DNA of 64,000 nucleotides from Palleniella intestinalis (GTDB lineage: Bacteria > Bacteroidota > Bacteroidia > Bacteroidales > Bacteroidaceae). Positions within the stretch are counted from its first letter, which is position 1. Every line of letters starts with the position of its first letter. The DNA lies in NCBI RefSeq assembly GCF_013166595.1, contig NZ_JABKKG010000008.1, positions 1 through 64,000 of the forward strand, written 5' to 3'. Shown here piece after piece: positions 17,243-25,328 of this stretch. A program made the position numbers and the translations under genes. The notes beneath the pieces are model-generated. The model saw nothing but the letters and a program-made list of their open reading frames with translations, ran no database searches and was not told the DNA's origin.

Positions 17243-17283
17243 CAGTGGGGCTGCACCATCATCAAGGTGGTGCAGCCCCACTG
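17243..17283. terminator. Bidirectional terminator between pectate lyases and lysO
   Basis: Perfect 16-base-pair stem, CAGTGGGGCTGCACCA with TGGTGCAGCCCCACTG, around a nine-base loop. It separates two convergent genes and has short T-rich sequence on the right side. Confidence 0.85.
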
Positions 17284-17326
17284 TCGTTTGTAGAACAAGG
17301 GAAAAGCCGTGAAATTCCGCTATCCT

Positions 17327-18310
17327 TTATCCGCCGATGTTGCAAAACAGTGTGACGAACAGCGGCACACTGAAATCGAGCGTCAGGCCATGGAAGGCGG
17401 CGACAACAAGGAAATCCTTCCCTGCCGACTGCATGATGACCGGCAGCGAGGTGTCGAAAGTCGTGGCACCGCCCATGCTCACCGCCGCCAGCGGATTGAG
17501 AGTGCGCGCCATTGGAGGGATGACAAGCAGGGCGAGAATCTCCCTGAATATGTTCGACAGCAGCGCCACAGTGCCCAATTCCGCACCCCTCATCTCCGTG
17601 ATGAACACGCTTGACAACGAGTAATATGCGAACCCTGAACCCACGGCAAGGCAGTCCGTCAGGAGATACTGCCTGAAGAAAGCCCACATGACCGCCACAC
17701 CGAGGAATGTTCCGCATGCCGTCATCAGCGGAAGAAGCATCAGTTTCCTGTCCAACCCCTTCACACGGCTGAAGAAATCTCCGTCCTCGCCTATGGTCAT
17801 GCCGACACACAGCAGCAGGGCATAAAGCACATAGCTTGTCAGCGAGACAGACTTGCCGTCCGCATCCGCCACTCCCGCCAGCCCGAGCACTATGCCCAAA
17901 AGGAAGAACGCGACAACCATAAGGCTGCCTTTCATGCTCTCCCACAGCATGTTAAGCCGGATTCCGATGCCTCCGTGCTTGCCGTTCTCCACTGCCGAAG
18001 CCGTTCCCTCTGAAGACTTCCGAAGGCATTCCAATGCACTGCTGCCACTCTTCCGCACGGCAATCCACAGGCAAGTAGCCGTCAATGCGCTGCCTGCCAT
18101 TGCTGCCACCGTGAGCCACAATGCTGTCAAGCCCAGCGAACCAAGGCTGCCCATAATCATGCTATCCGCTCCGACCTCCAGTCCCAACGCGAGCAGAAGC
18201 AGGCGGACAATGCCGGTGATGGCGCTTGACAGCCACCCGTTTTCACGGTTCCGCAAAAACAAACGCCCCAAGATTATTCCCAAAAACAAGCATCCGAATA
18301 CAACAAACAT
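17327..18310 (-). CDS. lysO: LysO-family lysine exporter
   Basis: 327 residues with about eight to ten hydrophobic segments, starting MFVVFGCLFLGIILGRLF. The second half contains the family hallmarks GSGFAYYSLSSVFITEMRG, LLSNIFREILALLVIPPMAR and GGATTFDTSLPVI. LysO (YbjE, DUF340) exports L-lysine and some analogues from the cytoplasm in E. coli. It is a little longer than the E. coli protein because of a polar loop at about 88-110. A 73-base dispersed repeat lies just upstream and carries a TATCTTTG -7-like box in the right orientation. Confidence 0.9.
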   Translation of the reverse strand: MFVVFGCLFLGIILGRLFLRNRENGWLSSAITGIVRLLLLALGLEVGADSMIMGSLGSLGLTALWLTVAAMAGSALTATCLWIAVRKSGSSALECLRKSSEGTASAVENGKHGGIGIRLNMLWESMKGSLMVVAFFLLGIVLGLAGVADADGKSVSLTSYVLYALLLCVGMTIGEDGDFFSRVKGLDRKLMLLPLMTACGTFLGVAVMWAFFRQYLLTDCLAVGSGFAYYSLSSVFITEMRGAELGTVALLSNIFREILALLVIPPMARTLNPLAAVSMGGATTFDTSLPVIMQSAGKDFLVVAAFHGLTLDFSVPLFVTLFCNIGG

Positions 18311-18358
18311 ATTACTGTTGGTTTATGATTACTATAAAATAAGAACGCAGAATATTTT

Positions 18359-18431
18359 GCAAAGATAATGCAAATCGAACGCAATAGAGCTTGCTCTTAA
18401 TTGCTGAGGTGCCGCTTATCTTATGCAAAGT
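18359..18431. repeat. Dispersed 73-base repeat, copy 1
   Basis: Begins GCAAAGATAATGCAAATCGA and ends GCTTATCTTATGCAAAG, with GCTGAGGTGC in the middle. A second copy is at 46540-46613. The ends are imperfect inverted repeats (GCAAAGATAA against TTATCTTATGC). On the minus strand the left end reads TATCTTTG, a -7 box pointing into lysO. The copy lies between divergent lysO and the hydrolase gene. Confidence 0.8.
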
Positions 18432-18496
18432 TAGTCATTTATTCCGACATTTCCACTTTATCCCCATAAAAACACAATATAAAAACATATATTCCA

Positions 18497-19516
18497 ATGA
18501 AAATCAAGAAGAAAACCCTCCTCCCCATCGTGGCAGTCTTGGCAGTTGTCACAGCAATCACAATCGGCGGCAGCTTCTACATGCTCAGCTATTCCCTCAC
18601 GCCCGACCCCAACCGCCGCGACATTGACAGTGCGATGCAGGTGATGTTCAAGCGCGCACCGTTCATGAAAGCATGGACCGACAGCGTCAAGGCAAACGGT
18701 CTGCTGCGCGACACGTTCGTAACAAGGTACGACGGACGCCGCCTCCATGCCGTGTACATGCGCAACGAGAACGCACACGGACGCACGGCAATCATTGTCC
18801 ACGGCTACAAGGACTGCCATGCCACGTTTCTTTACCTCGGCAGAATGTACCATAAGTACCTGAACTGCAACATCCTGCTCCCTGACCTTCACGCCCACGG
18901 ACTGAGTGACGGCGAGAGCATACAGATGGGGTGGAAGGACAGGGAAGATGTCCTCAACTGGGCGTATGTTGCGGACAAGATATTCCGCGACGAGAAGAAA
19001 CATTCGGCGATTGTCATCCACGGTGTCTCCATGGGAGCTGCAACAACAATGTGCGTAGCCGGAGAACAAACTCCAATCACTATACGCTGCTTCATCGAGG
19101 ACTGTGGATACACGAGCGTATGGGACGAGTTCTCGAAGGAGCTTCGCGAGCAGTTCTCCCTCCCGGAGTTCCCGCTGATGTACTCTGCCAGTGTGATTTG
19201 CAAACTGAAGAACGGGTGGAGTTTCGGCGAGGCGTCACCGTTGAAGCAGATGAGGTGGTGCATAGATCCTATCCTGTTCATACATGGCGACAAGGACACC
19301 TTTGTCCCGACATGGATGGCACACAAGCTCTATGAAACGAAAAGAGATTCAAAGCAACTGTGGATAGCACCGGGCTCAGAGCACGCGCGTGCTTATCTCG
19401 ACCATCCCGAGGAATATACGCAGAAGGTCAAGGACTTCCTTGACATGCACATGCTGCAGCCTGACCGTTACAGTCCGATGCCTTATTTCTACCACAATAT
19501 GCGAATACCGCGATGA
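18497..19516 (+). CDS. Membrane-anchored alpha/beta hydrolase
   Basis: 339 residues. An N-terminal anchor (LLPIVAVLAVVTAITIGGSF) is followed by an alpha/beta-hydrolase fold. The oxyanion strand is TAIIVHGYKD (about 97-106), the nucleophile elbow GVSMGA contains Ser178, the acid is probably Asp267 in FIHGDKDTFVP, and the catalytic histidine is His296 in GSEHARAY. The enzyme would face the periplasm or stay tethered to the inner membrane. It belongs to the broad family annotated as alpha/beta hydrolase or dipeptidyl-peptidase-like esterase; the substrate cannot be predicted. It is a single gene, divergent from lysO. Confidence 0.87.
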   Translation: MKIKKKTLLPIVAVLAVVTAITIGGSFYMLSYSLTPDPNRRDIDSAMQVMFKRAPFMKAWTDSVKANGLLRDTFVTRYDGRRLHAVYMRNENAHGRTAIIVHGYKDCHATFLYLGRMYHKYLNCNILLPDLHAHGLSDGESIQMGWKDREDVLNWAYVADKIFRDEKKHSAIVIHGVSMGAATTMCVAGEQTPITIRCFIEDCGYTSVWDEFSKELREQFSLPEFPLMYSASVICKLKNGWSFGEASPLKQMRWCIDPILFIHGDKDTFVPTWMAHKLYETKRDSKQLWIAPGSEHARAYLDHPEEYTQKVKDFLDMHMLQPDRYSPMPYFYHNMRIPR

Positions 19517-19626
19517 AGACATCTCAAAAGGCGAAGAGGTGACAGGGACCGGTATGCGCTGTATGTGTTTGAGCCATAGGTTATTATAAGAACTGTTGAC
19601 CTCTTTGTATATCATTTTGAAAACAA

Positions 19627-19736
19627 AGGTTAAGGCATGCAAAGCCAAGCGTTACCTTTTGTCCGGTAAAGTGTAACCTTTCACATGGTCAACCGTTACC
19701 TTTCGTCATGCGAAAGGTAACGGTTTGTTTTATGCA
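19627..19736. repeat. Period-22 array (copy b)
   Basis: Five 22-base units start at 19627, 19649, 19671, 19693 and 19715. They show GCGTTACCTTTTGTCC, GTGTAACCTTTCACATGG, CCGTTACCTTTCGTCATG and AGGTAACGGTTTG. The first and last units carry the word in the opposite orientation to the middle three. Confidence 0.85.
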
Positions 19737-19849
19737 TGTTTGCTGACCTTTCACAGCACTGTTGCAGGACATTTCCCGAACTGTTGCCAGTGCATAGGAA
19801 GCAGGTTTGGGATTATGGCGGATTTCAGCAGGAAACTTTATTATTAGTG

Positions 19850-20233
19850 TCGCTAAACATATACAACACATTACCATTCATCTGTTTCAGTTGTGACAAA
19901 CCCCTATCCTCGCATACAGTGACATGGTTTCGCTGTAAAGTGTGGCGGAGCCACAATCCTTATGGTAACCCCCTGCTTCAGCAGTGGGGACAACAAGAAT
20001 GCTCTCTGCATTGTGTGGTGGAACCACACTCTTTTATTGTGGGCGTAAGGAATTGAGACATAAAGGAGTGTGGCGCTGCCACACAACTAATGGAGTTCTT
20101 CTCTAATCCGCACGGCTGAAGCCGACGGTTACCGTAAGGGTTGTGGCTCCGCCACATCTTATGAGAAACACCTCTTAATGAAAATGTGATTTCAAAACAA
20201 CTTGTGGAGTTTTGCCGGACACCAATAAAACTT
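19850..20233. repeat. Hairpin-rich repeated element, long copy
   Basis: The left end (CGCTAAACATATACAACACA) and right end (CACATCTTATGAGAAACA ... ACTTTA) are shared with a shorter copy at 51881-52069. Between them this copy holds four small hairpins: GTGTGGCGGAGCCACA (19940), GTGTGGTGGAACCACAC (20013), GTGTGGCGCTGCCACAC (20068) and TTGTGGCTCCGCCACA (20141). The short copy has only one, as expected if recombination between hairpins removed about 195 bases. No reading frame is evident inside. Together with the period-22 array and the rbfA promoter this accounts for most of the 19517-20324 gap. Confidence 0.8.
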
Positions 20234-20276
20234 TATATATAAGAAGGTGTGTCAGGTTAAAAAAGATTAATTACGG

Positions 20277-20306
20277 CTTGTTTTTCGAATATTTGGAGTA
20301 ATTTTG
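20277..20306 (+). promoter_or_regulatory. Promoter upstream of rbfA
   Basis: CTTG (20277-20280), 18-base spacer, TAATTTTG (20299-20306), close to the Bacteroidota consensus. Transcription would begin near 20313, just before the short reading frame that precedes rbfA. Confidence 0.65.
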
Positions 20307-20324
20307 TAGTTTATTAGGAGCATT

Positions 20325-20462
20325 ATGCGTCTAAAGGATATGGAAAGCGAACAGTATGACTTGCGCACGGATTCACTGCCGTTCCGCACAGTCCTTTGCC
20401 ACCGCTTTTCGTGGAATGACGGGCGCAGGCTTACGAGGAACATCATAAACTTAACACAATAA
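20325..20462 (+). CDS. Possible 45-residue upstream peptide of rbfA
   Basis: An ATG 19 bases after the rbfA promoter opens a frame of 45 codons (MRLKDMESEQYDLRTDSL ... RNIINLTQ) that stops four bases before the rbfA start codon. The tight fit between promoter and rbfA suggests a leader peptide or small protein translated from the same mRNA. I recognise no family, and the stretch could be untranslated leader instead. Confidence 0.3.
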   Translation: MRLKDMESEQYDLRTDSLPFRTVLCHRFSWNDGRRLTRNIINLTQ

Positions 20463-20466
20463 GGAT

Positions 20467-20802
20467 ATGCAAGAGACAAGACAAAATAGAATCTCGCGCC
20501 TTCTGCAGAAGGAGCTGAGCCTGATTTTCCAGTCACAGACCCGTATGATGCATGGCGTGATGGTCAGTGTTACGCGCGTCAGGATAAGCCCAGACCTCTC
20601 CATCTGCACAGCCTATCTAAGCGTCTTCCCGTCCGAAAAGGGCGAGGAGATAATCAAGAACGTCAACAAGAACCAGGCTACGGTACGCTACGACCTCGGT
20701 CGGCGCGTGCGCAACCAGCTGCGCATCATCCCCGAGCTGCGCTTCTTTATCGACGACTCACTCGACTACATCGAGCGCATCGACGAACTGCTGAAAGAAT
20801 AA
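20467..20802 (+). CDS. rbfA: Ribosome-binding factor A
   Basis: 111 residues, the normal length. It starts MQETRQNRISRLLQKELSLI and contains the KH-like core VMVSVTRVRISPDLSICTAY, LRIIPELRFFIDDSLDYIER. RbfA binds the 30S subunit and helps mature the 5' end of 16S rRNA, notably in the cold. It is followed by two short arrays and a LolC/E-type permease, an order I recall as common in Bacteroidales. Confidence 0.95.
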   Translation: MQETRQNRISRLLQKELSLIFQSQTRMMHGVMVSVTRVRISPDLSICTAYLSVFPSEKGEEIIKNVNKNQATVRYDLGRRVRNQLRIIPELRFFIDDSLDYIERIDELLKE

Positions 20803-20832
20803 TTAACCGAGGAGTGGGGGCTTGGGACGATA

Positions 20833-20900
20833 ACGACAGTACTGTCAGAGCTGTCAATGTTGTCAGCATTGTCCACGCCCACAACCTCCAACCTCCAAAA
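20833..20900. repeat. Period-9 TGWCA array (copy d) joined to a period-7 AACC stretch
   Basis: Five 9-base units at 20833-20877 (ACGACAGTA, CTGTCAGAG, CTGTCAATG, TTGTCAGCA, TTGTCCACG) run directly into 7-base steps CACAACC, TCCAACC, TCCAAAA (20880-20900). Two array types therefore abut in one gap between rbfA and the permease gene. Confidence 0.7.
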
Positions 20901-20917
20901 AACATAACAAAAACCCA

Positions 20918-22144
20918 ATGTCATTAGCCACCACCATAGCACGCAGGTACCTGTTTGCCAAGAAAAGCACCAACGCTATAAACATCATCTCCGGAATCTC
21001 GGTCATCGGAGTAATGGTGGCGACCATGGCACTCATCATTGTGCTCTCCGTCTTCAACGGCTTCCACGACCTTGTGGCATCGCTCTTCACGGCGTTTGAC
21101 CCACAGATAGAAATCACTCCGGCAAAGGGCAAGGCATGCGCTGCCGACGACCCGCTGCTGCTGAAGGTGAAGTCGCTGCCAGAAATAGATGTCGCCACGG
21201 AATGCGTGGAGGACCAGGCACTTGCTGTCTATGGGGACAAGCAGATGATGGTGCGCATAAAAGGCGTGGAGGACAACTACCCTTACCTGACCAACATCAG
21301 AAGCATACTCATCGGCGAGGGCGACTTCACGCTCCATGCAGCCGACCTTGAGTATGGCATTCCGGGCATCCGCGTGGCGATAGATCTCGGCACGGGAGCC
21401 TACTGGCAGGACTGGCTGAAGATTTACGCCCCGCAGCGCGAGGGACAGCTTGACATGACCAACCCTGGCGAGGCGTTCAGTGTCGACTCGCTGATGTCCT
21501 CCGGCTGCGTGTTCTCCGTCAAGCAGGCAAAGTACGACAAGCAGTACATCCTCACCTCAATAACCTTCGCACGCAACCTGTTCTTCCGCCAAGGCGAGAT
21601 TACAAGCCTCGCCCTGCGCCTGAAACAGGGTACGGACATCGAGGCGGTGAAGGAGGAAATCCGCGGCATCTGCGGCGACAAGTATGTCGTGAAAGACAGG
21701 TTCGAGCAGCAGGAGGACACGTTCCGCATAATGAAGATTGAGAAGATTATCGCCTATATCTTCCTCACGTTCATCCTTGTCATAGCCTGCTTCAACATCA
21801 TCGGTTCGCTCTCGATGCTCATCATCGATAAGAAGGACGATGTCAGGACACTGAGGTATCTTGGAGCATCTGACAGTCTGATAGGGAAGATATTCCTCAT
21901 TGAAGGCAGTCTCATCTCCATTGTCGGCGCTGTTGTCGGCACAGGACTCGGTCTGCTGCTGTGCTGGTTGCAGCAGGAGTTCGGAATTGTCAGCATGGGC
22001 GAGTCCAGTGGCACGTTCATTGTCGACGCCTATCCGCTCAGCGTGCACTATTCTGATGTGGCGGTCATCTTCGTCACGGTGATAACCGTGGGCTTCATCT
22101 CTGTGTATTACCCTGTGAGATACCTCACGAGACACCTGCTTTAG
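20918..22144 (+). CDS. LolC/LolE-type ABC transporter permease
   Basis: 408 residues. The N-terminus MSLATTIARRYLFAKKSTNAI and the first membrane helix (VIGVMVATMALIIVLSVFNG) are typical of the LolC/E/FtsX family. A large periplasmic domain (about 55-265) is followed by three membrane helices, the first being IAYIFLTFILVIACFNIIGS, and the coupling segment DDVRTLRYLGASDSLIGKIF. In proteobacteria the LolCDE complex releases lipoproteins from the inner membrane. No ATP-binding partner is adjacent, so whether it is a true Lol component is inferred from similarity. A CATG array follows. Confidence 0.85.
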   Translation: MSLATTIARRYLFAKKSTNAINIISGISVIGVMVATMALIIVLSVFNGFHDLVASLFTAFDPQIEITPAKGKACAADDPLLLKVKSLPEIDVATECVEDQALAVYGDKQMMVRIKGVEDNYPYLTNIRSILIGEGDFTLHAADLEYGIPGIRVAIDLGTGAYWQDWLKIYAPQREGQLDMTNPGEAFSVDSLMSSGCVFSVKQAKYDKQYILTSITFARNLFFRQGEITSLALRLKQGTDIEAVKEEIRGICGDKYVVKDRFEQQEDTFRIMKIEKIIAYIFLTFILVIACFNIIGSLSMLIIDKKDDVRTLRYLGASDSLIGKIFLIEGSLISIVGAVVGTGLGLLLCWLQQEFGIVSMGESSGTFIVDAYPLSVHYSDVAVIFVTVITVGFISVYYPVRYLTRHLL

Positions 22145-22166
22145 CAGAGGAAGAGTGGTGAGATTC

Positions 22167-22260
22167 ATCATGTTGCATCATGTTTTATCATGCTGAATCA
22201 TGATGACCACTCCATGATAAATCATGATGTCTCATGATAAACCATGATGAATCGTGATAA
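22167..22260. repeat. Period-10 CATG array (copy a)
   Basis: CATG occurs at 22169, 22179, 22189, 22199, 22213, 22223, 22233 and 22243, with a diverged CGTG at 22253. Spacing is exactly 10 except one step of 14. The flanking pattern is mostly AT-CATG-(A/T). The array lies between the permease and M16 protease genes. Confidence 0.85.
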
Positions 22261-22307
22261 CAACCTTGACAAACAACTTCAATTTTCTATAATCAACAAA
22301 CAACAAA

Positions 22308-25136
22308 ATGAAAAAGTTTCTTTCAATCATCGTCGTCCTGTTCGCAGTGGTTTCCTACACCCTCGCACAGATGCCGACGCTGCCGAAACTGCCGACCGAC
22401 CCTAACACACGCATAGGTAAGCTCGACAACGGTCTCACTTACTATGTCCGCCATAACGCTTATCCTGAGAAAGTGGCGAACTTCTATATTGCGCAGCGTG
22501 TCGGTTCCATACAGGAGAACGACGACCAGCGCGGTCTCGCCCACTTCCTTGAGCACATGGCGTTCAACGGTTCCACACACTTCAAGGGCAATGAGATGAT
22601 AGAGTACCTGCGCACACTCGGTGTTGCGTTCGGTGCCGACCTCAATGCTTACACCTCAATCGAGCAGACTGTCTATAATATAGATAATGTGCCTACAGCA
22701 CGCCAGACAGCCCTTGACTCCTGTCTCCTCGTCCTTCAGGACTGGTCAAACGGCCTCTCACTCCTCCCGGAGGACATCGACAAGGAGCGTGGCGTCATCC
22801 ATGGCGAGTGGGCTATGCGCAACTCTGCCATGCAGCGCCTGTTCGAGAACAATCTCCCTGCCATGTACCCTAACTGTAAGTATGGCTACCGCCTACCTAT
22901 CGGTACTATGGAGGTTGTGGACAACTTCAAGCCTGAGGTGCTCCGCGCATACTACGAGAAGTGGTATCACCCTGAGAACCAGGCAATCATCGTAATCGGT
23001 GACATCGATGTAGACCATACAGAGAAGAAGATAAAGGAACTCTTCAGCCACATCAAGGCTCACGCCAATGCCGCTCATGTCGAGCCTGTTCCGGTGCCTG
23101 ACAATGAGGAGGCCATCTACATCTTCGACAAGGACAAGGAAATGCAGTACACTCTCATGTCCATAGCCATGAAGAGCGATGCGCTGCCAAAAGAGATGAT
23201 GAACACTCAGATGGAGTACATGAACTCTTATCTCAGCGACCTCGTTTGCATGATGTTCAACTCACGTATGCGTGAGATAGCACAGAACCCTGACTGTCCT
23301 TTCGTACAGCTCTCAATGTCTTACGGCGGTTACTGCATCTCAACGACAAAGGACGCGTTCGACGTGACCATCGTTGCCAAGGAAGGCAAGGCACGTGAGG
23401 CTCTCCTTGCGGCAGTTCGCGAGCTGAAGAGAATCAAGGAGCACGGTGTCACAGGCGGTGAGTTCGTGCGTGCAAAGGAGGAGTTCCTCTCACAGCGCGA
23501 GAAGGCTTACTCCAACCGTGACAAGCGCAAGCACACAGAACTCTATCAGCAGTGTGTGAACAACTACCTCAAAGGCGCGGCAATGCCTGACCCAGAGACT
23601 GACTACCAGCTCTGGCAGGCTATCGCACAGAACATTCCTCTCGAAGTAATCAACCAGGGACTGAAGGAATCCATCACAATCAATGAGGACAAGAACCTTG
23701 TCATCTCTTGCTTCGCCCAGGAGAAGGAAGGTGCCAAGTACCTTACTGTCGAGGACATGAAGGCTGTGGTTGCCGAGGGACGCGCACAGGCTGTCGAGGC
23801 TTGGGTGGACAACACAAAGGACGAGCCTCTCGTTGACGAGAAGAAGATGCTCAAGGCAGGCAAGATCAAGTCTGAGAAGAAGAACGACGTGCTGGGCTAT
23901 ACTGAGCTCACTCTCTCCAACGGTGCTAAGGTTATCCTTAAGAAGACTGACTTCAAGAACGACGAAATCCTTCTCCGCGGATGGGCTGACGGCGGCAAGA
24001 ACCTCTATGGCGCTGCCGACTACAGCAACATGAAACTCGTTGATTATGTGGCCGGAACATTCGGACTCGGCAACTTCACAAGCAACGAGCTTGAGAAGGC
24101 TCTCGCAGGAAAGCAGGCAAATGTGGATGTCAATCTCGGCAACCTTGTCTACAACGGTGTGACAGGTCACTCCACACCGAAGGACATCGAGACAATGATG
24201 CAGCTCCTTTACCTCTACTTCACTGCCCCTCAGAAAGACGAGAAGGCTTACAACAAACTCATGCAGAGCCTTGAGACAAGTCTGAAGAATCGCGACCTGA
24301 AGCCTCAGGTAGCACTCTCCGACTCCCTGACAAACGGTCTTTACAGCAACAACCCTCGCTTTGCGCCGCTCACAATGGCCGACCTGCCTAACGTAAGTCT
24401 TGACCGCTGTCTGGAAATCGTCAAGGAACGTTTCTCAAATGCTAACGGCTACACATTCACTATCATAGGCAACTTCGACGAGGCAACCATCCGTCCGCTG
24501 ATCTGCAAGTACATCGCGTCACTCCCGGGTAAGGGAAAGGCTGCCAAGGTGACAGACGTGCGCACCCTGTTCAAGGGCAATGTCGTGAAGGATTTCAAGC
24601 GTAAGATGGAGACTCCGCAGCCTTCTATCATGCAGATGCTCCACGCTCCGGTTGACTACACTCTTGAGAACAGTGTCCTTTCATCCTATGTCGGTGAGGT
24701 TCTGTCACAGATGCTCCTTAAGGATGTGCGTGAGGACGCAGGCGCTGCTTACTCTTGCGGTGCTTACCTCTCACTTTCCGGCTACAAGTTCGGTTCTGAG
24801 GTGATTATGCAGGTTTATGCTCCTATCTCTAAGCCTGAGCAGGTTGACCTCGCGCTCGACCTTATCAACAAGGACATCGAGAAGCTCGCACAGAGCGCAG
24901 ACGCAGAGATTGTTGCCAAAGTGAAGGCTAACATGCTCAAGGACGCTGACGTCAACGCCAAGAAGAACGGCTACTGGGCAGGAGTGATTGACGGTTACAC
25001 CAAGTTCGGTGTTGATGAGATTACCGACTACAAGAAGGTTGTCGAGGCTGTCACACCTGAGAAGATTTCCGCTTTCCTCAAGAACAATGTCCTTGTGGCA
25101 GGCAATAAGCTCACTGTTGTGATGCGCCCGGAATAA
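22308..25136 (+). CDS. M16 family zinc metallopeptidase
   Basis: 942 residues, signal peptide MKKFLSIIVVLFAVVSYTLAQ, so periplasmic. The inverted zinc motif HFLEH is at 79-83 (His79, Glu82 catalytic, His83), and the third ligand Glu160 lies 77 residues after His83, as in pitrilysin. The duplicated, catalytically inactive half begins near residue 530 (YTELTLSNGAKVILKKTDF). The size and two-half layout match insulinase-like pitrilysin proteins that degrade peptides. Codon choice is strongly biased, suggesting high expression. Confidence 0.95.
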   Translation: MKKFLSIIVVLFAVVSYTLAQMPTLPKLPTDPNTRIGKLDNGLTYYVRHNAYPEKVANFYIAQRVGSIQENDDQRGLAHFLEHMAFNGSTHFKGNEMIEYLRTLGVAFGADLNAYTSIEQTVYNIDNVPTARQTALDSCLLVLQDWSNGLSLLPEDIDKERGVIHGEWAMRNSAMQRLFENNLPAMYPNCKYGYRLPIGTMEVVDNFKPEVLRAYYEKWYHPENQAIIVIGDIDVDHTEKKIKELFSHIKAHANAAHVEPVPVPDNEEAIYIFDKDKEMQYTLMSIAMKSDALPKEMMNTQMEYMNSYLSDLVCMMFNSRMREIAQNPDCPFVQLSMSYGGYCISTTKDAFDVTIVAKEGKAREALLAAVRELKRIKEHGVTGGEFVRAKEEFLSQREKAYSNRDKRKHTELYQQCVNNYLKGAAMPDPETDYQLWQAIAQNIPLEVINQGLKESITINEDKNLVISCFAQEKEGAKYLTVEDMKAVVAEGRAQAVEAWVDNTKDEPLVDEKKMLKAGKIKSEKKNDVLGYTELTLSNGAKVILKKTDFKNDEILLRGWADGGKNLYGAADYSNMKLVDYVAGTFGLGNFTSNELEKALAGKQANVDVNLGNLVYNGVTGHSTPKDIETMMQLLYLYFTAPQKDEKAYNKLMQSLETSLKNRDLKPQVALSDSLTNGLYSNNPRFAPLTMADLPNVSLDRCLEIVKERFSNANGYTFTIIGNFDEATIRPLICKYIASLPGKGKAAKVTDVRTLFKGNVVKDFKRKMETPQPSIMQMLHAPVDYTLENSVLSSYVGEVLSQMLLKDVREDAGAAYSCGAYLSLSGYKFGSEVIMQVYAPISKPEQVDLALDLINKDIEKLAQSADAEIVAKVKANMLKDADVNAKKNGYWAGVIDGYTKFGVDEITDYKKVVEAVTPEKISAFLKNNVLVAGNKLTVVMRPE

Positions 25137-25223
25137 TCGCCGGCAGCCGACAACACAGGCTTGTGTGATATATATGGAGAGAATCTCTATACATATATTA
25201 TATAAATAAAGTATTTTTACCGG

Positions 25224-25270
25224 CAGAGGCACGCCCCCTTTTCCGCCAAGGAATGGGGAGTGTGCCTCTG
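25224..25270. terminator. Hairpin between M16 gene and GH3-family gene
   Basis: CAGAGGCAC pairs with GTGCCTCTG and the inner CCCC-TTTTCC pairs loosely with GGAA-GGGG. No T run follows, so it may be a processing or attenuation hairpin and not a classical terminator. Confidence 0.5.
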
Positions 25271-25328
25271 AACGGCGGTTAACGGCGGCACTCATGGTGA
25301 CTGCCGCCTGCCGCTAAACACATAGAAA

